Below are positions 1-12,200 of a DNA stretch of 20,032 nt, piece by piece; position 1 is the first letter of the stretch; every line of letters starts with the position of its first letter. Position numbers and translations under genes: made by a program. Location: assembly GCA_964200075.2 (NCBI GenBank), contig CAXNAA020000579.1:1-20032 (forward strand), read 5' to 3'. The notes under the pieces were generated by a model that was not told the origin of the DNA, ran no database searches, and saw nothing but the letters and a program-made list of their open reading frames with translations. This DNA is from Sphacelaria rigidula. Its lineage: Eukaryota > Phaeophyceae > Sphacelariales.

Positions 1-310
1 CCCCCGTCCCCCGCCCCGAAAAGGAGGCGTGGTCCATGGGCACACAACAAAAGAAAACAACACAAAAAAACCCCCCCCCCCCCCCCCCCCCTGCGTTCCT
101 TCGCATTGCTCCCATGATCGATGGCTATCACCATGGACCAGATCAAAAGAAACCTTTTGAGAGCGTGAATTCGTCCTGCCCCCAGCTCTGGAGGTGAACC
201 TGTTGATCTCCACGGTGGGTAATCTGGGCCTTGCATTCATATTTCGGGTCAAACTTATGTCATTGCCCAACAGATAACTCGCCCTGAACGTGGTTATATA
301 TTATATATAG
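1..310. other. Non-coding stretch with C run and AT palindrome
   Basis: A run of 21 C bases lies at 71-91, preceded by seven A bases. A 15-bp AT palindrome TATATATTATATATA lies at 295-309. No gene is recognised. An ATG follows the palindrome at 311 and opens a 130-codon basic ORF (to 703) with no known domain. The AT tract is too close to that ATG to act as its TATA box, so no gene is called. Confidence 0.5.
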
Positions 311-1402
311 ATGGGCAAAGCCAAACAACCTCGGCACACCAGACGGCAAATCGTATATTTTTGCAGAGTTTCGGTGAACGCTAGAAGAGTTGAGAAGAAA
401 AGAGGTCACCTTGCAGCGCGTGTCAGGGGTGTGGACGTGTATGTGTCGCCTGAAAAGGGAGGGTGTCGCTTGAACGCACGATTTGTTCGTTCAAATGATT
501 TCGTGTTTAATCAAGTGTATCCACGTAGAAAAAAAGGAAGCGAGGATGATTTGTCTATAATCGATGAAATTTCGTCGAGCAGCCCGACAAAGTTCGGGGG
601 TGTACCCCCCCGATTCGCATCTCTAACAGTTCTACCGTCACCCGCATTCACCGTTTTGGCCAAGCGCTTAATACGACGGCGTTTTGTTTTATCTCGTTTG
701 TAATGTTTTCGATGTTCAAATAGATGATGCAAGCGCGCCGGAAACCAACACTGATGGGTCTTGTACCCAACGTGGTTGACGGAAACACCGTGTGCAAGTA
801 GGCGTGACTGTTGGGGTTGACTCAACAGGATGTTGATCCCCTCGCATTACCTTCCCGTTGTATGACAGTAACATCAGCTGAAATCTTCCCGCCAACGACG
901 GGTCACCTGAAACGAATAACCAACCAGTCGAAAATCGGGTCTGCATGGAGTGAGCCCGTAGATGAAGACGCATCAACCATTGTTTCTCCTGGACTTCAAA
1001 CGCCACAATCCGACTTCGCCACCAGTCGGGACGCACAAACGTGTTCCGTGTAAAGTAGGACTGAATACACATTTCCGAAACTTCCAAAGCTTGGTATCCT
1101 CCCTAACAACCCAGTACGTTAGATGCGAACGAACTTGACGTATGCAGAAGCGTTTCCCTCATCAATGGAACACGATCACATCATTTGATGCACACGGTCA
1201 AAGCTGGTGTACTTTATGTACCGTCGTGCCTACCACGCACATGGCAAACAGAACTCGTCCAATTTCAACTGCAGTCCGCTGCTTTTCACGTGACTGCAAC
1301 ATTTCTCGTGCCATTTGGACATATCCTGTTCGTCAACCGATTATAAAATGGTCTTACTAATCACATTGTCACTTTTTTCCGTATGATTTAGAGATGGTCG
1401 TG

Positions 1403-1861
1403 TCAAAGTTTACTAGTGTCTGCTTCAGAAATGGTCTCGCGAGAGCTTGTTCCACGGCTAAAGTTGTTTTGGTTCACAGTGAGATACCCCCGCACCTTAT
1501 TGTCGTTCAGAACATCCTTCTGTACGGCCGACCGGTTCCGCCGCGGCACATTGCTGTCGTCCACGACAAAGTCCATCGACAACGACTTCTTGAAGTCAAT
1601 GGGTGTTGGCAGGCAGTGGACAACACGCATGATGAGGAAATTGTTCTCAGCACCACTCGCGCACGATACCATCTCCAACGTTTCCTCCACCATTATGGGG
1701 CCAATGTTCGAGGGAAGGCTCCCGCCAGGAGCAGAAAGGGTAACGCCGAAGTCGCTCTTAACAAACGGGGTTTCCCGAGGAGATGCGCTGTCCAGGAGGA
1801 TCCTCGGCCTGTTTTCAACTGTGAACGAGGCGGGAAAATCGCAAGCAATGATCGAACACAT
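1403..1861 (-). CDS. Hypothetical ORF, possible retroelement protease remnant (doubtful)
   Basis: This is a 152-codon open frame on the minus strand. Near residue 22 it has RILLDSAS, reminiscent of the LLDSGA/DSAS active-site text of copia-type aspartic proteases. It is followed by a Gly-containing stretch (SAPGGSLPSNIGP) placed roughly where a protease would have one. The usual later motifs (a VLYVP-like segment and an integrase zinc finger) are not seen downstream. The opposite strand is open over almost the same span (1416-1868), so the coding strand is uncertain. The identification rests on one short motif. Confidence 0.2.
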   Translation of the reverse strand: MCSIIACDFPASFTVENRPRILLDSASPRETPFVKSDFGVTLSAPGGSLPSNIGPIMVEETLEMVSCASGAENNFLIMRVVHCLPTPIDFKKSLSMDFVVDDSNVPRRNRSAVQKDVLNDNKVRGYLTVNQNNFSRGTSSRETISEADTSKL

Positions 1862-2383
1862 CGAATGAGAATGCGGCTATGACAGTTGAGTCATACGAGT
1901 GATTTTTTCAATACAAAGGGCGAACTGACTCCAGTCATACAACTAGTTTCTCAAATCGGACCCTCACTGTACTTGCAGGGCCCCCTCCTGATGGAGACAC
2001 AAGCGAATCAAGCACACAGATAAACACACTTTTTGCCACCACCCACCACCTGCTCAGTACATGTTACCCGATGCCGGCATGGAGAGTTTTGTGGACTTTC
2101 AGACGTGGAACTGATAGCCCCCAACGCACGTGGTAGCCGCTTTCATGGCATTTTCGATGAGGTTGAGGATTCGGACAGGCACAACGACAACTACCCGATT
2201 TGTCCCTCGTACGCCGGCGAGCGATGTCTCTCATACCCGGCCAAGCGCAACACGGCTTGCATATTGCATGATACATTTTGCAGTGTGTGGTGCAGTACTG
2301 TAGCGGGCATTCAGTACATAAAATGCTGCACTGGGTCTATCGTGCGACCACGGCTGGACCCATGGATGGTCAGTTAATGTGCG

Positions 2384-2384
<1 letters not shown>

Positions 2385-2419
<35 letters not shown>
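2385..2419 (+). repeat. (CAAT)n microsatellite
   Basis: There are 35 bp of perfect tetranucleotide repeat, almost nine copies of CAAT, lying about 350 bp below the decayed edge of the array. It is likely length-polymorphic. Confidence 0.97.
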
Positions 2420-2422
<3 letters not shown>

Positions 2423-2740
2423 TGGGTACTGTTTATTACAGTGCTGCTGCTGAATCGATGTATTCAGTTCTCGCTCGCGGACGCACTGCTAACTATTCCA
2501 TGACACAAACCCCTACGGTATTGCTCGAAGGCTTCGTGTACAGATGCATTGCTGTTCTAGTACTACAATAGATACTACGCAGCCATCTCCGAAGAACTCC
2601 TCGTTAACCATCACCCGTTTGGGGCTTCCAACCTGAATAACGGCAAACTTACCGCTATTTTAGTCACATGCCCTGGAAGCAGCATCATGAGGTCTTGCGG
2701 CCACATGCCACTCTGTCGAGAGTCCTACTGAATCAATTGT

Positions 2741-3080
2741 TTTAATTCCTACTTCGCAACCTGCTGCTGGCGAAGAATTTGTACCGGCGAATATAGAGTC
2801 CAGCGTGCGGCCTGACAGCTCTCCTCCAGATCAAACGAGGCGTCCGGTCGGCGCCCAATGTTTACATTTTGTCTATTGCCACCACCCACACGCCAATATG
2901 AAGGATATTTTCGTCTTTCGCGGCGACTCGACCAAGAGGTACGTGATGAATCAAACTCTCGAAATACAAGACGTGTTACATGCACCTCATATCGCCCACC
3001 AGAGGGTACATGAAATATAGAATCCTCCATAGCGACGTGACTCATGTAGCGCCAGCAACGAAACCGAGGAATGGCATCAT
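2741..3080. repeat. Decayed intron-type copy below the array
   Basis: The plus-strand text aligns with the middle of the array unit: 'CAACCTGCTGCTGGCGAAG' matches the unit's 'CAGCCTGCTGCTCGCTACG', followed by 'ACGAGGCGTCCGGTC' against 'ACGAGGCGACCAGTC', and 'GACCAAGAGGTACGTGA' against 'GACCAAGAGGTACATGA'. Divergence is far higher than inside the array and several indels are present. No LRR exon is recognised in it. It marks the old, non-homogenised edge of the array. Confidence 0.6.
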
Positions 3081-3132
3081 TGCTCGGCCATGGCATCGCG
3101 ATTCAACAAATATACCCCTCCCGTCGTCTCAC

Positions 3133-3204
3133 CACTCGGCTGCTTTCCCTCGAGGTTGCTCAGGTTTGAGCCAACGAGCTTTTCTAGTCCCGGCGGAATG
3201 GCAC
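3133..3204 (-). CDS. LRR exon L22 (divergent terminal repeat)
   Basis: This is the last copy in transcription order. It still has 72 nt, an AG acceptor, a GTGAG donor and an open frame beginning GAIPPGLEK. The LRR signature is eroded: Cys10 is Leu, Leu13 is Ser and the key Asn21 is Lys (LEGKQPS). It may be a decaying or specialised capping repeat. No further exon is recognised downstream. Confidence 0.55.
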
Positions 3205-6200
3205 CTGTGGTGACGACACGCGATAGTTGCGATGTGCGGTGGAATCTCAGGACAGCAACCCACAACACACACCCACGATCTAAGTCCTCTACTCACGCAC
3301 AGGCAGTAGCGCCGTTTCACAGACCGGACGAGGCCGTGGTCTAAAATATCGATCAACAATACGCGTGTTGCATGCACGTCCATGACGACATGACTCATAA
3401 CCCTACGGCGTCCAGGCACGGTTTGTTCTCGATCATCGCATTTCACGACATGACCTGTCCCGTGTCTCACCCCTCAGCTGATTCCCTTGGAGATTGAGAG
3501 ATTCCAGCGAACGGCACTTCCCCAGCTCCGGCGGAATGACACCTGTGGCGGCGACAAGCGATAGTACAAATGTGTGGTGGTTCTCAGGGGACAAGAAACC
3601 ACAGCAAGCACGCAAGCTTCATGTCCCCTACACACGCCTTGGCAGGACTACTCTTCTACAAGCCGGGCGGCCCTGTGCTCTACCAGGTTCATCAAGCATG
3701 CTCGCCAGCACAACGTGCCCGCACTGGTGCTCGTGGGAAGGTCTCTCCAAGAGGTACATGAGCTATCGAGTGCTCCAATCACAACACGCGAATGGCGTGC
3801 ACGTCCACGGCAACGTGACTCATAACCATCGGCCGCCCAAGCACGGTTTCGCTTGTCGACCATCGCGCTTCACCACATGACCTGTCCCGCGTCTCACCAC
3901 TCAGTTGATTCCCCTGAAGATTGAGGGATCTCATCAAACGGCACTCCCCCAGCTCCGACGGAATGGCACCTATGGCGGAGACACGCGATACAACAAATGT
4001 GTAATGGAGGCTCGGGAGAGGAACCCACAACTAACACGGAAGCTTCACGTTCCCTACTCCCGCGCTTGGAGAGCTACTCTTGACAACAACCCCGGCAGAC
4101 CCGTGCTCCACCAGGCCCAGTCAGCATGCCCGCCGGTACAACGTGCTCGCACTGGTGCTCGTGGCAAGTGCTCTCTACCAGTGCGTCCCGTGTTTCGTTC
4201 CCCTACTCTGCAGGCTGCTGCTCGCTACGAAGGGATACTGGTGGACAGGTAAACGAGCGTGTGACCCGACAGCGCTGCCTCACTTCGAGCCAACGAGGCG
4301 ACCAGTCCCCACGCAGTGTTGGCACTCCGACGACTGTCATCACACACACATGCGCACGTGCTTTGACTGTCTACTTCTGTCACGGAGACTGGACCAAGAG
4401 GTACATGAGCTATCGAGTCCCCCGATCACGACACGCGTGTTGCGTGCGCGTCCACGAAGACATGATTCATAACCCCAAAACGACCAGGCACGGTTTCGCT
4501 TCTCCACCATCGCGCTTCACCACATGACCCGTCCCGCGTCTCACCACTCAGTTGATTCCCCTGAAGATTGACGGACCTAAGCTCACGGCATCTCCCCAGC
4601 TCCGGCGGAATGACACCTGTGGCGGAGACACGCGATACAACAAATGTGTTATGGAGTCTGGGGAGAGGCACCCACAACTGACACGGAAGCTCCACGTTCC
4701 CTACCCACGCGCTGGCAGGACAACGCTTTCACCAGCCGGGCGGACCCGTGCTCCACCAGGCCCCGTCAGCATGCTCGCCGGTACAACGTGCTCGCACTGG
4801 TGCTCGTTGCAAGTGCTCTCTACCAGTGCGTCCCGTGTTTCGTTACCCTACTCTGCAGCCCGCTGCTCGCTACGAAGAGATACTGGTGGACAGGTAAACG
4901 AGCGTGTGACCCGACAGCGCTGTCTCACTACGAGCCAACGAGGCGACCAGTCCCCACGCAGTGTTGGCACTGCGACGATTGTCATCACACACACATGCGC
5001 ACGTGCTTCTATTGTCTACTTCTGTCACGGAGACTGGACCAAGAGATACATGAGCTATCGAGTCCTCCGATCACGACACGCGTGTTGCGTGTGCGTCCAC
5101 GAAGACATGATTCATAACCCCACACCGTCCAGGCATGGTTTCGCTTCTCGACCATCGCGCTTCACCACATGACCCGTCCCGCGTCTCACCACTCAGTTGA
5201 TTCCCCTGGAGTTCGACGACTTCTAGCGAACCGCACTCCCCCAGCTCCGGCGGAATGGCACCTGTGGCGGAGACACGCGATACAACAAATGTGTAATGGA
5301 GGCTCCAGAGAGGAACCCACAACTAACACGCAAGCTTCACGTTCCCTACCAACGCGCTGGCAGGAAAACGGTTTTGTCAGCCGGGCGGACCCGTGCTCCA
5401 CCAGGCCCGGTCAGCATGCTCGCCGGTACAACGTCCTCGCACTGGTGCTCGTTGCAAGTGCTCTCTACCAGTGCGTCCCGTGTTTCGTTCCCCTACTCTG
5501 CAGCCTGCTGCTCGCTACGAAGGGATACTGGTGGACAGGTAAACGAGCGTGTGACCCGACAGCGCTATCTCACTTCGAGCCAACGAGGCGACCAGTTCCC
5601 ACGCAGTGTTGGCACTCCGACGACTGTCATCACACACACATGCGCACGTGCTTTGACTGTCTACTTCTGTCACGGAGACTGGACCAAGAGGTACATGAGC
5701 TATCGAGTCCTCCGATCACGACACGTGAATGGCGTGTGCGTCCACGAAGACATGATTCATAACCCCACACCGCCCAAGCACGGTTTCGCTCCTCCACCAT
5801 CGCGCATCACCACATGACCCGTCCCGCGTCTCACCACTCAGTTGATTCCCCTGAAGATTGACGGACCTTAGCTCACGGCACTCCCCCAGCTCCGACGGAA
5901 TGGCACCTGTGGTGGCGACACACGATACAACAAATGTGTAATGGAGGCTCGGGAGAGGAACCCACAACTAACACGGAAGCTTTACGCCCCCTACTCACGC
6001 GCTTGCAGAGCTACTCTTGACAACAACCCGGGCGGACCCGTGCTCTACCAGGCCCAGTCAGCATGCCCGCCGGTACAACGTGCTTGCACTGGTGCTCGTG
6101 GCAAGTGCTCTCTACCAGTGTATCCCGTGTTTCGTTCCCCTACTCTGCAGGCCGCTGCTCGCTACGAAGGGATACTGGTGGACAGGTAAACGAGCGTGTG

Positions 6201-9200
6201 ACCCGACAGCGCTATCTCACTTCGAGCCAACGAGGCGACCAGTTCCCACGCAGTGTTGGCACTTCACCGAATATCACACACACATGCACACGTGCTTCTA
6301 TTGTCTACTTCCGTCACGGGGACTGGACCAAGAGGTACATGAGCTATCGAGTCCTCCGATCACAACAAGCGTGTTGCGTGCGCGTCCGCGCAGCCATAAT
6401 TCATAACCCGACACTGCACAGGCACGGTTTCGCTTTTCGACCATCGCGCTTCACCACATGACCCGTCCCGCGTCTCACCCCTTAATTGATTCCCCTGAAG
6501 ATTGACGGACCTTAGCTTACGGCACTTCCCCAGCTCCGGCGGAATGGCACCTGTGGCGAAGACACGCGAAGCCATAACTGTGTTATGGAGTCTCGGGAGA
6601 GGAACCCACAACTAACACGAAACATCCACGTTCCCTACCCACGCGCTGGCAGGGCAACTCTCTACAAGCCGGTCGGACCCGTGCTCCACCAGGCCCAGTC
6701 AGCATGCCCGCCGGTACAACGTGCTCGCACTGGTGCTCGTGGCAAGTGCTCTCTACCAGTGCGTCCCGTGTTCCGTTCCCTCTACTCTGCAGGCTGCTGC
6801 TCGCTACGAAGGGATACTGGTGGACAGGTAAACGAGCGTGTGACCCGACAGCGCTGTCTCACTTCGAGCCAACGAGGCGACCAGTACCCACGCAGTGTTG
6901 GCACTCCGCCGACTGTCATCACACACACATGCGCAGGTGCTTCTACTGTCTACTTCTGTCACGGAGACTGGACCAAGAGGTACATGAGCTATCGAGTCCT
7001 CCGATCACGACACGCGTGTTGCGTGCGCCTCCACGAAGACATGATTCATAACCCCACACCGCCCAAGCACGGTTCCGACTCTCGACCATCGCGCTCCACC
7101 ACATGACCCGTCCCGCGTCTCACCACTCAGTTGATTCCCCTGGAGTTCGACGATTTCTAGCGAACCGCACTCCCCCAGCTCCGGCGGAATGACACCTGTG
7201 GCAACGACACGCGATACAACGAATGTGTCATGGAGTCTCCGGAGAGGAACCCACAACTGACACGGAAGCTCCACGTTCCCTACCAACGCGATGGCAGGAC
7301 AACTCTTGACAACAACCCGGGCGGACCCGTGCTCCGCCAGGCCCAGTCAGCATGCCCGCCGGTACAACGTGCTCGCACTGGTGCTCGTGGCAAGTGCTCT
7401 CTACCAGTGCGTCCCGTGTTTCGTTACCCTACTCTGCAGCCTGCTGCTCGCTACGAAGGGATACTGGTGGACAGGTAAACGAGCGTGTGACCCGACAGCG
7501 CTGTCTCACTACGAGCCAACGAGGCGACCAGTCCCCACGCAGTGTTGGCACTCCGCCGACTGTCATCACACACACATGCGCACGTGCTTCTAATGTCTAC
7601 TTCTGTCACGGAGACTGGACCAAAAGGTACATGAGCTATCGAGTCCTCCCATCACGACACGCCTGATGCGTGCGCGTCCGTGCAGACATGATTCATAACC
7701 CGACACTGCACAGGCCCGGTTTCGTTTCTCGACCATCGCGCTTCACCACATGACCCGTCCCGCGTCTCACCACTCAGTTGATTGCCCTGGAGTTCGACGA
7801 TTTCTAGCCAACCGCACTTCCCCAGCTCCGGCGGAATGGCACCTGTGGCGGAGACACGCGATACAACAAATGTGCAATGGAGTCTCGGGAGAGGAACCCA
7901 CAACTAACACGCAAGCTACACGTTCCCTACCAACGCGCTGGCAGGAAAACGGTTTTGTCAGCCGGGCGGACCCGTGCTCCACCAGGCCCGGTCAGCATGC
8001 TCGCCGGTACAACGTGCTCGCACTGGTGCTCGTGGCAAGTGCTCTCTACCAGTGCGTCCCGTGTTTCGTTCCCCTTCTCATCAGCCTGCTGCTCGCTACG
8101 GAGGGATACTGGTGGACAGGTAATGAGCGTGTGACCCGACAGCGCTGTCTCACTACGAGCCAACGAGGCGACCAGTCCCCACGCAGTGTTGGCACTCCCA
8201 CGATTGTCATCACATACACATGCGCACTTGCTTCAATTGTCTACTTCTGTCACGGAGCCTGGACCAAGAGGTACATGAGCTATCGAGTCCTCCGATCACG
8301 ACACGCGTGTTCCCTGCGCATCCGTGAAGCCATGATTTATAACCCCACACCGCCCAAGCACGGTTTCGCTTCTCGACCATCGCGCTTCACCATATGACCC
8401 GTCCCGCGTCTCACCACTCAGTTGATTCCCCTGGAGATTAAAAGACCTAAGCCATCGGCATTTCCCCAGCTCCGGCGGGATGGCACCTGTGGCGGAGACA
8501 CGCGATACAACAAATGTGTTATGGAGTCTCGGGAGAGGAACCCACAGATTACACGTAATTTCCACGTTCCCTACCAACGCGCTGGCAGGACAACTCTCTA
8601 CAAGCCGGTCGGACCCGTGCTCCACCAGGCCCAGTCAGCATGCTCGCCGGTACAACGTGCTCGCACTGGTGCTCGTGGCAAGTGCTCTCCACCAGTGGGT
8701 CCCGTGTTTCGTTCCCCTACTCTGCAGCCTGCTGCTCGCTACGAATGGATACTGGTGGACAGGTAAACGAGCGTGTGACCCGACAGCGCTGTCTCACTTC
8801 GAGCCAACGAGGCGACCAGTCCCCACGCAGTGTTGGCACTCCGACGACTGTCATCACACACACATGCGCAGGTGCTTCTATTGTCTACTTCTGTCAGGAA
8901 GACAAGACTAACAGGTGCATGAGCTATCGAGTCCCCCGATCACGACACGCGTGTTGCGTGCGCGTCCACGAGGACATGATTCATAACCCCACCCGCACAG
9001 GCACCGTTTCGCTTCTCGACCATCGCGCTTCACCACATGACCCGTCCCGCGTCTCACCACTCAGTTGATTGCCCTGGAGATTGACGATTTCTAGCGAACC
9101 GCACTTCCCCAGCTCCGGCGGAATGGCACCTGTGGCAGCGACACGCAATGGGGCGGATGTGTGGTGGACACCTCGGGAAAGCAACCCACAACTTACACGC

Positions 9201-12200
9201 AAGCTCCACGTTCCCTACCCACGCGCTGGCAGGACAACTCTTTCACCAGCCGGGCGGACCCGTGCTCCACCAGGCCCAGTCAGCATGCTCGCCGGTACAA
9301 CGTGCTTGCACTGGTGCTCGTGGCAAGTGCTCTCTACCAGTGCGTCCCGTGTCTCGTTCCCACAGTCTGCGGCCTGCTGCTCGCTACGAAGGGATACTGG
9401 TGGACAGGTAAACGAGCGTGTGACCCGACAGCGCTGTTTTACTTCGAGCCAACGAGGCGACCAGTCCCCACGCAGTGTTGGCACTCCGCCGACTGTCATC
9501 ACACACACATGCGCACGTGCTTTGACTGTCTACTTCTGTCACGGAGACTGGACAGAAAGGTACATGAGCTTTGGGGTCCTCCGATCACGACACGCGTGGT
9601 GCGTGCGCGTCCACGAAGACATGATTCATTACCCCACACCACCCAGGCACGGTTTCGCTTCTCGACCATCGCGCTTCACGACATGACTCATCCGCGTCTC
9701 ACCACTCAGTTGATTCCCCTGGAGATCGACGGAATGTAGCATAACGCACCCCCCCAGCTCCGGCGGAATGACACCTGTGGCGGAGACACGCTATACAACA
9801 AATGTGTTATCGAGTCTCGGGAGAGGAACCCACAACTTACACGCAAGCTCCACGTTCCCTACCCACGCGCTGGCAGGACAACTCTGTACAAGCCGGGCGG
9901 ACCCGTGCTTTACCAGGCCCAGTCAGCAAGCTCGCCGGTACAACGTGCTCGCACTGGTGCTCGTGGCAAGTGCTTTCCACCGGTGCGTCCCATGTTCCGT
10001 TCCCCTACTCTGCAGATTGCTGCTCGCTACGAAGAGATACTGGTGGACAGGTAAACGAGCGTGTGACCCGACAGCGCTGTCTCACTTCGAGCCAACGAGG
10101 CGACCAGTCCCCACGCAGTGTTGGCACTCCGACGACTGTCATCACACACACATGCGCACGTGCTTCTCTTGTCTGCTTCTGTCACGGAGACTGGACCGAG
10201 AGGTACACGAGATATCGAGTCCTCCGATCACGACACGCGTGTTGCGTGCGCGTCCACGAAGACATGATTCATAACCTCAAACTGCCCAGGCATGGTTTCG
10301 CTTCTCGACCATCGCGCTTCACCACATGACCCGTCCCGCGTCTCACCACTCAGTTGATTCCCCTGAAGTTGGACGATTTCTAGCGAACCGCACTCCCCCA
10401 GCTCCGGCGGAATGGCACCTGTGGCAGCGACACGCGATACAACAAATGTGTTATGGAGTCTCGGGAGAGGAACCCACAACTGACACGCAAGCTCGACGCT
10501 CCCCATCCACGCGCTGGCAGGACAACTCTGTACAAGCCGGTCGGACCCGTGCTCCACCAGGCCCAGTCAGCATGCCCGCCAGTACAACGTGCTCACATTG
10601 GTGCTCCTGGCAAGTGCTTTCTACCAGTGCGTCCCGTGTTTCGTTCCCCTACTCTGCAGGCTGCTGCTCGCAACGAATGGATATTGGTGTAAACGAGCGT
10701 GTGACCCGACAATGCTGTCTCACTTCGAGCCAACGAGGCGACCAGTCCCCACGCAGTGTTGGCACTCCGCCGACTGTCATCACACACACATGCGCATATG
10801 CTTCTATTGTCTACTTTTGTCACGGAGACTGGACCAAGTGGTACATGAGCTATCGAATCCTCCGATCACGACACGCGTGTTGCGTGCGCGTCCATGATGA
10901 CATGATTCATAACCGAGTCATCCTACGATAGGGGGGGTGGGGTGTTTCGGGCCATTCGTTGCTCGAAATTTCGAGTGAGATCGTCGTTGAATGCCGCAAC
11001 GGTTGTTCGGACGAGCTTCTTGTGGATCAATAACGCTCATCCATACTGTCTGATACCGATTGGAACCAAATACTAAAGCACCGCAAGTGTGGAAGGATGT
11101 CTGACACACTTATGAGCCTTTTCTTTCTTGCAACCAAATACCCCCCCCTTTCGTAGGATGGCTTAACCCCACACCGCCCAAGCAAGGTTTCGCTTTTCGA
11201 CCATCGCGCTTCACCACATGACCCGTCCCGCGTCCCACCACTCAGTTGATTCCCCTGGAGTTCGACGATTTCTAGCCAACCGCACTTCCCCAGCTCCGGC
11301 GGAATGGCACCTGTGACGGAGACACGCGATACAACAGATGTGTTATGGGCGTCTCGAGAGAGGAAACCACAACTAACACGCAAGCTACACGTTCCCTACC
11401 GACGCGCTGGCAGGACAACTCTCTACAAGCCGGTCGGACCCGTGCTCCACCAGGCCCAGTCAGCATCCCCGCCGGTACAACGTGCTCGCACTGGTGCTCG
11501 TGGCAAGTGCTCTCTACCAGTGCGTCCCGTGTTTCGTTACCCTACTCTGCAGCCTGCTGCTCGCTACGGAGGGATACTGGTGGACAGGTAAACGAGCGTG
11601 TGACCCGACAGCGCTGTCTCACTTCGAGCCAACGAGGCGACCAGTCCCCACGCAGTGTTGGCACTCCGCCGACTGTCATCACACACACATGCGAGGGTGC
11701 TTCTATTGTCTGCTTCTGTCACGGAGACGGGACCAAGAGGTACTAAGCTATCGAGTCCTCCGATCACGACACGCGTGTTGCGTGCGCGTCCGTGAAGCCA
11801 TGACTCATAACCCACACCGCCCAAGCACCGTTCCGTTTCTCGACCATCGCGCTTCACCACATGACCCGTCCCGCGTCTCACCACTCAGTTGATTCCCCTG
11901 GAGATTGACGGACCTCAGCCAACGGCACTCCCCCAGCTCCGGCGGAATGGCACCTGTGGCGGAGACACGCGATACAACAAATGTGTAATGGAGTCTCGGG
12001 AGAGAAAACCACAACCAACACGCAAGCTCCACGTTCCCTACCAACGCGCTGGCAGGACAACTCTCTACAAGCCGGTCGGACCCGTGCTTTACAAGGCCCA
12101 GTCAGCATGCCCGCCGGTACAACGTCCTCGCACTGGTGCTCGTGGCAAGTGCTCTCTACCAGTGCGTCCCGTGTTTCGTTACCCTACTCTGCAGCCTGCT

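Larger units (their letters stand above)
311..2740. other. Stretch without a recognised gene
   Basis: Only short ORFs occur on both strands (mostly below 130 codons), with no recognisable domain apart from the weak protease-like motif at 1403-1861. No tRNA, rRNA or clear repeat other than the CAAT microsatellite is seen. Decayed transposon sequence is a plausible but unproven content. Confidence 0.4.

Noticed and set aside
71-91. Run of 21 C bases as a functional element (G-quadruplex on the other strand).
   Set aside because: A single homopolymer without spaced G-tracts, and its length is prone to sequencing or assembly error.
295-309. AT palindrome as a TATA box for the 130-codon ORF at 311-703.
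   Set aside because: It ends one base before the ATG, leaving no room for a transcription start, and the ORF has no recognisable domain.
2064-2276. Cys- and His-containing minus-strand ORF read as a retroviral zinc knuckle.
   Set aside because: The CX2CX4HX4C spacing is not present.
4200-4260. A 35-nt plus-strand exon between 'TCTGCAG' and 'ACAG|GTAAAC' in each unit.
   Set aside because: The length is not a multiple of 3 and the product has no domain. The site is conserved only because whole units are. Kept only as part of a low-interest antisense finding.
8296-8625. Minus-strand ORFs that include the LRR plus flanking text (for example LWVPLPRLHNTFVVSRVSAT before it and GETRDGSCGEARW after it) taken as complete small proteins.
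   Set aside because: The flanking text is intron read-through: AG and GT sit exactly at the 72-nt borders in every copy, and the flanks do not keep frame in all units.
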